From: DAOUFU01 sp034429275 | GTDB taxonomy: Bacteria > Chloroflexota > Anaerolineae > Aggregatilineales > Aggregatilineaceae | NCBI GenBank assembly: GCA_034429275.1 | Contig: DAOUFU010000032.1 | Location: 1 to 11,836, forward strand | Length of the DNA: 11,836 nucleotides | Direction: 5' to 3' | Part shown: positions 7,803 through 11,836 of the stretch, one piece after another | How the letters are laid out: the number at the start of each line of letters is the position of its first letter | How positions within the stretch are numbered: the first letter of the stretch is position 1 | The notes under the pieces: model-generated | Told to the model about the DNA's origin: nothing | The model's input: only the letters and a program-made list of their open reading frames with translations | The model's database searches: none | Program-made: the position numbers and the translations under genes

Positions 7803-7815
7803 GATGTGTCTGGAA
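7798..7815. repeat. Perfect inverted repeat between the ACT gene and the small protein gene
   Basis: TTCCAGA and TCTGGAA flank a 4-base TGTG loop, a perfect 7-bp palindrome. On the minus strand it sits 23 bases after the ACT gene stop and overlaps the -35 element of the candidate promoter before the small protein. It could be a weak terminator or processing hairpin, although no T-run follows on the minus strand, or an operator for a dimeric regulator. Function cannot be decided from sequence. Confidence 0.4.
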
Positions 7816-7837
7816 GGCGAACTGGCCAGGGCGGTCG

Positions 7838-8272
7838 TTAACCTGACAGGCGCGCCTGCGCCGCGCGCAACGCATCCCAGGCCGCCTGGAAGGCGGGTGC
7901 AGGGACCAGAATGTGATCGCGCTCACAGGCGCTGAAGGCCAGGATCGATACGCCAGCGTCGGCCAGGATGCGTCCCACCAGGGCCAGAAAACCCAGCAGG
8001 TCGGACGGCAACGGCAGGTCAAAGGTGATCAGGCGATATTCTCCGCCCAGGCGAGATTCGGCCAAGCGATGACCGAATTCCTCCCAGTGTTCGGCGGCGA
8101 TAACCAGGGTCACTTCGTCCTTGTCCGCGATCAGGGCGCTGAACGGCTCGCTGATTTCGGCCAGGATGCCCGCTGCCGCGATGATGGCGCGGGCAGGCGC
8201 GTGAACTACCAGGTACGTCACGTCGTCGGTGAAGAGGGGAGCCTGGGACAGTAACTTTTCGGCGGCGCTCAT
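7838..8272 (-). CDS. ACT-domain protein (ACT_7/CASTOR-like)
   Basis: 144 residues, soluble. The C-terminal half (about 77-138) fits a single ACT domain of the type found in small bacterial ACT_7 proteins. 'ITFDLPLPSDLLGFLALVG' is followed by 'LADAGVSILAFSACERDHILVP', matching strand-helix-strand with the usual Gly-Phe-Leu and 'D-x-I-L-V' positions. The N-terminal half contains 'SEPFSALIADKDEVTLVI', the typical preceding element of these proteins. ACT domains bind amino acids or other small ligands and act by dimerisation; no enzyme domain is attached, so it is probably a free ligand sensor. The start is supported by GAGGT, which overlaps the TGA stop of the DUF1015 gene, seven bases before the ATG. 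The nine-base intergenic gap indicates translational coupling in an operon. The ligand is unknown. Confidence 0.85.
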   Translation of the reverse strand: MSAAEKLLSQAPLFTDDVTYLVVHAPARAIIAAAGILAEISEPFSALIADKDEVTLVIAAEHWEEFGHRLAESRLGGEYRLITFDLPLPSDLLGFLALVGRILADAGVSILAFSACERDHILVPAPAFQAAWDALRAAQARLSG

Positions 8273-8281
8273 GGGTGGACC

Positions 8282-9640
8282 TCACAGACGCTCGGATGGA
8301 TCGAGCGGCAGGATAGACAGGCCGGAGATGACCTTCGGGTAAAAATCGGTGCTCTTCTGGGGCATTTTTTCGCCACCGCCCGCGATGGTCTTGATCTGCT
8401 GCATCCGCGTGGCACTGACAAAGAACACGAAGTCCCCCAGGCCGCCAGTGACATTCGACACGGCGAGAGCCGGATCGCGGTGGTAGCGAATCATGGATTT
8501 GTCCTCAATGCCGGACACCGGCACGCCAGCGATCTGTTCCAGCAGAACCTTGTGCAGGACGCTGACGGCCAGAGACTGCCAGGCGGGGGATTGGTCGGCG
8601 GCGATCAACGCGGCAGGCTGAATATCGGGACGCAGGGTCAACACAAAAAAGCCCAGGCCCGGCCCGCCAAAAAAGCCAAAGGCAAGGCCCTGGGGATGGG
8701 CGTTGATGGTATCCAGAGTGGACTGGAGATCGGGCGATGGCACAATGTCAAAATGACCGGCGGCGCGAGCGCGGTCGAGAATCTCGGCGGGGGAGGTGTT
8801 GAACGGCGCGCTGAAATTGCAAATCTCGCGGTGGGTGGGCAGCACCACGAGGCCCGGATCGTCCATGCTAACCAGGGTAGCCTGCACAAAGTTGAAGGCA
8901 GCGTTGGGCGGGGCATCGGGATATTGGGCGCGCTGGCGGTCGCGGTAGGTGAGGCCGGTGCCGTAGCGGTGGTGACCGTCGGCGATGATCAACCCACGCT
9001 TGGGCGCGAACTGGGACTCGATGGCTTGCAGATCGGGCGGATCGGTGAGGTCCCATACGCGCTGGCGTACATCGCTCTCCCAAATTTCGACGATGTCACA
9101 ATCGGGTGCGCGGTCGCCGATGGCCTGGCGGAGCAGGGCGTTCACCGTGTTTTCGGGGTCGGGGTAGAGGATGAAAATCTGCTCGGTGTTGGCCTGGATG
9201 GCGGTCAGCAGGCGCAGGCGATCTTCTTTGGGACCGGCATGGGTGTGCTCGTGCGGAAGAATGACGCCTTCGCTGAAATCGGTCAGTTCGACGGCGGCGA
9301 TCACCCCCAGGCGCGTATAGCTGCGCCCGGCGACGGAGAAAGTCTGCTCGTAGACGTAATAGGCGGGCGTGTCATCGCGCACCAGCACGCCCTGCTGGAG
9401 CCACTGGCGATAGGTCTCACGGGCGCGGGTGTAGACATTAGGACCTTCGGCGCTGGTGGGCTGATCGCCCGGCTCAGCTTTGGCCAGGATAATACGGACG
9501 ATGTTGTAGGGGTTCAGGTCGTAATATTGCTGCTGAAGGGAGTCGTCGATGCGGTCATAGGGCTGGCTGACGACTTCGCTCAGGTTGGGGAAGCGCCCGG
9601 CATTGTAGCGAACGCCTCGGAAGGGTTTCACAACGGCCAT
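8282..9640 (-). CDS. DUF1015 family protein
   Basis: 452 residues, soluble. It matches the DUF1015 (COG4198-type) family of uncharacterised bacterial proteins. Landmarks are the opening 'VVKPFRGVRYN' and 'SQPYDRI' (about 25-31), 'NPYNIVRI' (43-50), 'HEHTHAGPKEDRL' (130-142) and 'IADGHHRYGT' (219-228). The His-rich ADGHHRY segment is the most conserved feature and may be a catalytic or metal-binding site; that is inference. In other bacteria the family is often found near amino-acid (serine) metabolism genes, and here it is coupled to an ACT-domain gene, which suits an amino-acid link. The start at 9640 was chosen because AGGAGG lies nine bases upstream. The ATG at 9649 abuts the AGGAGG directly, and a longer start at 9682 would add non-family residues. 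A full-length intact copy. Confidence 0.88.
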   Translation of the reverse strand: MAVVKPFRGVRYNAGRFPNLSEVVSQPYDRIDDSLQQQYYDLNPYNIVRIILAKAEPGDQPTSAEGPNVYTRARETYRQWLQQGVLVRDDTPAYYVYEQTFSVAGRSYTRLGVIAAVELTDFSEGVILPHEHTHAGPKEDRLRLLTAIQANTEQIFILYPDPENTVNALLRQAIGDRAPDCDIVEIWESDVRQRVWDLTDPPDLQAIESQFAPKRGLIIADGHHRYGTGLTYRDRQRAQYPDAPPNAAFNFVQATLVSMDDPGLVVLPTHREICNFSAPFNTSPAEILDRARAAGHFDIVPSPDLQSTLDTINAHPQGLAFGFFGGPGLGFFVLTLRPDIQPAALIAADQSPAWQSLAVSVLHKVLLEQIAGVPVSGIEDKSMIRYHRDPALAVSNVTGGLGDFVFFVSATRMQQIKTIAGGGEKMPQKSTDFYPKVISGLSILPLDPSERL

Positions 9641-9692
9641 GCGGATCATCCTCCTAGATACAGGCTCTGGCCGGCAACGCACGGGCAGAGGA

Positions 9693-9720
9693 TATATATC
9701 ATGACGCCAAAGGCAGCCAA
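9693..9720 (-). promoter_or_regulatory. Candidate promoter of the DUF1015-ACT operon
   Basis: On the minus strand, TTGGCT (9715-9720) is followed after 16 bases by TATATA (9693-9698), which lies inside the palindrome GATATATATC. Transcription would start near 9686, leaving a leader of about 45 bases containing the AGGAGG site before the ATG at 9640. It is the most AT-rich spot in the divergent intergenic region. Confidence 0.45.
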
Positions 9721-9807
9721 CTAGAGGGATTGTAACGTTCTTCAGGGTGAGGGGCTAATGATAGGTTTGGGGGGATGTCACAAGTGGCGCGGCGGGGGGA
9801 ATTCGTC

Positions 9808-9847
9808 TATGATGGGAAGGCGGTAGAATGTCATCGTTTCAAGGAGG
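9808..9847 (+). promoter_or_regulatory. Candidate -10 elements and strong ribosome binding site of the LysM-glycosidase gene
   Basis: AAGGAGG at 9841-9847 is six bases before the ATG at 9854, a near-ideal Shine-Dalgarno site that fixes the start. Two possible -10 boxes precede it, TATGAT (9808-9813) and TAGAAT (9824-9829). Neither has a good -35 element at 16-18 bases, so the promoter is only tentative or uses another sigma factor. The ribosome binding site is well supported. Confidence 0.5.
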
Positions 9848-9853
9848 CGTACT

Positions 9854-11434
9854 ATGCAGCAGACTCGACGGCTGTTGGTTGCGGTGCTGGTGTGCGCGAT
9901 GCTGCTGGCGGGCGTGCCCCTGGTCGGCGCGCAGGGAGGCCAGACCACTTACACCGTCCAGGCTGGCGACAACCTGACACGGATCGCGGAGCGGTTCAAC
10001 ACGACCGTCGCGGCGCTGGCGCAGGCGAACAATATCACCAACCCGAACGTGGTTGTTCTGGGCCAGGTGTTGATCATCCCCGCGCCGGGCAGCAGCGCGG
10101 CTGTTACCCCGGCGGCGACAGCGCCCGCGACTCCGGCCCCGGCCCCAACCGGCGATATCGTGGTTACGGTCAAGCCGGGCGAGAACCTGTTCCGAATCGC
10201 GCTGCGTTATGGGCTGTCGGCCCAGGTGGTGGCGGACTACAACGGAATCACTAACCCGAATACGATCGTGGTCGGCCAGACGATCCGCATCCCTTCGGCG
10301 ACTTCGGCGGCTGCGCAGGCTCCCGCCGCGACGGCCCCGGCAGCGCCCGCCACTGAACCTCAACCGGCGGAGGCTGAGCGCCCGGTGAGCACCGTCTCGA
10401 ACGTTGGGTTCGCTTATGGCGTGCAGATTCACCTGCCGAACCAGGATGCCAGCGTAGTTATGCAGCGGGCGGGTGCGCTCGGTGTGGAGTGGGTCAAGCA
10501 AGAGATCGACTGGGCGCTATATGAGCCGACCCAGGGCGCGATCAACTGGGAGCCGATCGACCTGATGGTGGAGACGATGGATTCCAGCGGGTTCAAAATC
10601 CTGCTGACGGTCACTTCGGCCCCGGAATGGGCGCGCGATTCGAGCGAGGAAAAAGGCCCACCTGCCGACTATAACACCTATGCGGCATTTGTCGGGGCGA
10701 TGGCGGCGCGATATGCCGGTACGGTCGATGCTTATGAAATCTGGAGTGAGCCGAACCTGCGACGCGAGTGGAATACACCCAAAGGACGCAGCGCGGCGAG
10801 CTATGTCGAGCTGCTGCGGCTGGCCTATACCGCCATCAAGAACGCCGATTCCGGCGCGGTGGTGGTGACGGCAGGGCTTTCGCCTACCGGGATCAACGAC
10901 AACATCAACGCCATCGATGACCGGGTGTTCCTGCGGCAAATGTATGCGGCGGGCGTGGCGGATTGGTCGGACGCGATTGGAGCACACCCGAACGGCTTCG
11001 GCAACCCGCCGGACAGCACCTGCTGCCGGAACAATCGCCCGGCGGTGAACGGCTGGGACGATCATCCAAGCTTCTTCTTCAAGCAGACGCTGCAAGACTA
11101 CCGGGAAATCATGGTGCAGAACGGCGATGCCGGGAAATTCCTGTGGGTGACGGAGTTCGGATGGGGATCAGTGGACGGCCTGGGAGGAATCAGGCCGGAC
11201 CCGTCGCTGTACGGCTTTGTCGAATACACGAGTGTGGATGAACAGGCACAGTACATGGTGCGCGCGTTCCAGATCGGGCAAGAAAGCAACTATGTCGGGC
11301 CGATGTTCGCGTGGAACCTGAACTTCTGCGCGGCGGCAGGGGTGGATAACGAACAGTGCTTCTGGAGCCTGCTGGACCCGGTGAACAATCCGCGCCCGGC
11401 GTACCTGGTGCTGCAAGACATCATCAACGAATAG
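9854..11434 (+). CDS. Secreted protein with two LysM domains and a clan GH-A type glycoside hydrolase domain
   Basis: 526 residues. A signal peptide (RR, a hydrophobic core, cut probably after Val-Gly-Ala at 27) is followed by LysM 1 (about 32-76, 'TYTVQAGDNLTRIAERF') and an Ala/Pro linker. LysM 2 (about 102-147, 'VTVKPGENLFRIALRYG') and a second Ala/Pro linker come next. A TIM-barrel hydrolase-like domain then runs from about 184 to the end. 'YEIWSEPNL' contains the likely acid/base Glu299, equivalent to the N-E-P motif but with Ser for Asn. 'LWVTEFGW' contains the likely nucleophile Glu434. This layout resembles GH5/GH39-like enzymes. LysM binds N-acetylglucosamine polymers such as peptidoglycan, so the enzyme is probably retained at the wall; its substrate is unknown. 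A CC pair in 'DSTCCRNN' and two further Cys near the C-terminus may form disulfides. The gene stands alone, with its own ribosome binding site and terminator. Confidence 0.88.
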   Translation: MQQTRRLLVAVLVCAMLLAGVPLVGAQGGQTTYTVQAGDNLTRIAERFNTTVAALAQANNITNPNVVVLGQVLIIPAPGSSAAVTPAATAPATPAPAPTGDIVVTVKPGENLFRIALRYGLSAQVVADYNGITNPNTIVVGQTIRIPSATSAAAQAPAATAPAAPATEPQPAEAERPVSTVSNVGFAYGVQIHLPNQDASVVMQRAGALGVEWVKQEIDWALYEPTQGAINWEPIDLMVETMDSSGFKILLTVTSAPEWARDSSEEKGPPADYNTYAAFVGAMAARYAGTVDAYEIWSEPNLRREWNTPKGRSAASYVELLRLAYTAIKNADSGAVVVTAGLSPTGINDNINAIDDRVFLRQMYAAGVADWSDAIGAHPNGFGNPPDSTCCRNNRPAVNGWDDHPSFFFKQTLQDYREIMVQNGDAGKFLWVTEFGWGSVDGLGGIRPDPSLYGFVEYTSVDEQAQYMVRAFQIGQESNYVGPMFAWNLNFCAAAGVDNEQCFWSLLDPVNNPRPAYLVLQDIINE

Positions 11435-11463
11435 CGTACGCGGAGAACAACCGTGAGCACTCA

Positions 11464-11499
11464 ACGCTGCCCGGCCCAGTGCCGGGCGGTGTTTTTGTT
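11464..11499 (+). terminator. Intrinsic terminator of the LysM-glycosidase gene
   Basis: ACGCTGCCCGGC and GCCGGGCGGTGT pair over 12 bp with two G-T wobbles around a 5-base loop CCAGT. The run TTTTTGTT follows directly. It begins 30 bases after the TAG stop. Stem, GC content and T-run all fit a rho-independent terminator. Confidence 0.85.
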
Positions 11500-11510
11500 C
11501 GGCGCAGCGG

Positions 11511-11836
11511 CTAGCCGTTTTCGTCGTCGGGCAGCGTCTCGATAGGCTCAGGTGTGAAAGGCGGCGCGGCGGGCACGTTCGGGGTTGCCGTCTCGGTGGC
11601 GGTGGCCGTGTTGCGTGGCGTGATGGAGGGGCGCGGGGTCGGGGTGCGGGTGGTGGTAGGAGTCCGGGTGTTGGTCGCCGTCTGAGTTGGGGTGCGCGTA
11701 TATGTCGCTGACGGCGTCGCCGTCGGCGTTGCCGATGGGGTCCTGGTCGGGGTACGCGTAGCGGTAGGCGAAAGCGTGGCGGTGTCGGTCGGCGTGAAGG
11801 CGGAGGTCGGGGACGGCGTCACCGTCGGCGTGGGCG
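11511..11836 (-). CDS. C-terminal end of a Thr/Pro-rich protein (partial, runs off the right edge)
   Basis: The frame is open from the right window edge to a TAG stop (CTA at 11511-11513 on the plus strand). The visible part of about 108 residues is nearly all Thr, Pro, Ser, Ala and Arg in a TPT/TAT pattern, ending in a short tail 'PEPIETLPDDENG'. The GTG at 11822 lies inside the repeat pattern, so it is not taken as a start; the repeat continues upstream. Such tracts in this lineage usually link a membrane anchor or kinase to an outside domain, or form an exposed tail. Here the low-complexity tract is essentially C-terminal. The function depends on the unseen upstream part. It is convergent with the LysM-glycosidase gene. 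Confidence 0.65.
   Translation of the reverse strand, partial: PTPTVTPSPTSAFTPTDTATLSPTATRTPTRTPSATPTATPSATYTRTPTQTATNTRTPTTTRTPTPRPSITPRNTATATETATPNVPAAPPFTPEPIETLPDDENG

Noticed and set aside
9641..9682. Longer N-terminus for the DUF1015 protein starting at 9682
   Set aside because: It would include the AGGAGG ribosome binding site inside the coding region, and the added residues do not resemble the family, which starts close to 'VVKPFRG'.
8480..9724. Long open frame on the plus strand opposite the DUF1015 gene (about 414 codons)
   Set aside because: The opposite strand encodes clear DUF1015 motifs with a strong ribosome binding site. The plus-strand translation is Gly/Ala/Val-rich with no family pattern, a usual by-product of high-GC coding DNA.
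11560..11836. Repetitive GGGGTGCGGGT/GTCGGCGT stretch at the right edge
   Set aside because: It encodes a Thr/Pro-rich tract in one open minus frame; repeat units are irregular, so it is not a CRISPR or intergenic repeat.

Overview
The window is GC-rich DNA that looks like a chromosomal segment from a member of the Chloroflexota, probably an Anaerolineae-type lineage. The assignment is an inference. It rests on long Thr/Pro 'TPTPT' linkers in surface proteins, a membrane Ser/Thr kinase ending in an NBR1-type Ig-like domain, a LysM plus glycosidase secreted protein, and a DUF11 stalk protein carrying a sortase. No rRNA, tRNA, transposase, phage gene or CRISPR array is visible.

Layout. (1) Positions 1-5188, plus strand: the 3' part of a giant surface protein. 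It has about twelve DUF11/CARDB-like repeats, then an LPLTG sorting signal with its membrane helix, a second membrane helix, and a complete sortase domain with His, Cys and Arg, all in one reading frame. (2) 5189-5305: a convergent intergenic gap with two tandem hairpins. (3) 5306-9640, minus strand: four genes transcribed in the order DUF1015-family protein, ACT-domain protein, small unknown beta-rich protein, and membrane Ser/Thr kinase with an outside NBR1-like domain. The first two are tightly coupled; the last two each have a possible promoter of their own. (4) 9641-9853: a divergent promoter region. (5) 9854-11434, plus strand: a secreted protein with a signal peptide, two LysM domains and a clan GH-A type glycosidase domain, followed by a strong intrinsic terminator. 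(6) 11511 to the right edge, minus strand: the C-terminal end of another Thr/Pro-rich protein.

Taken together this is a cell-envelope neighbourhood: a surface stalk with its own sortase, a wall-binding hydrolase, and a transmembrane kinase with an extracytoplasmic Ig-like sensor. The most striking element is the protein that carries both a sortase recognition motif and the sortase itself. It predicts a self-processing, or one-substrate-one-enzyme, surface anchoring device. Whether this arrangement is already described cannot be judged from sequence alone.
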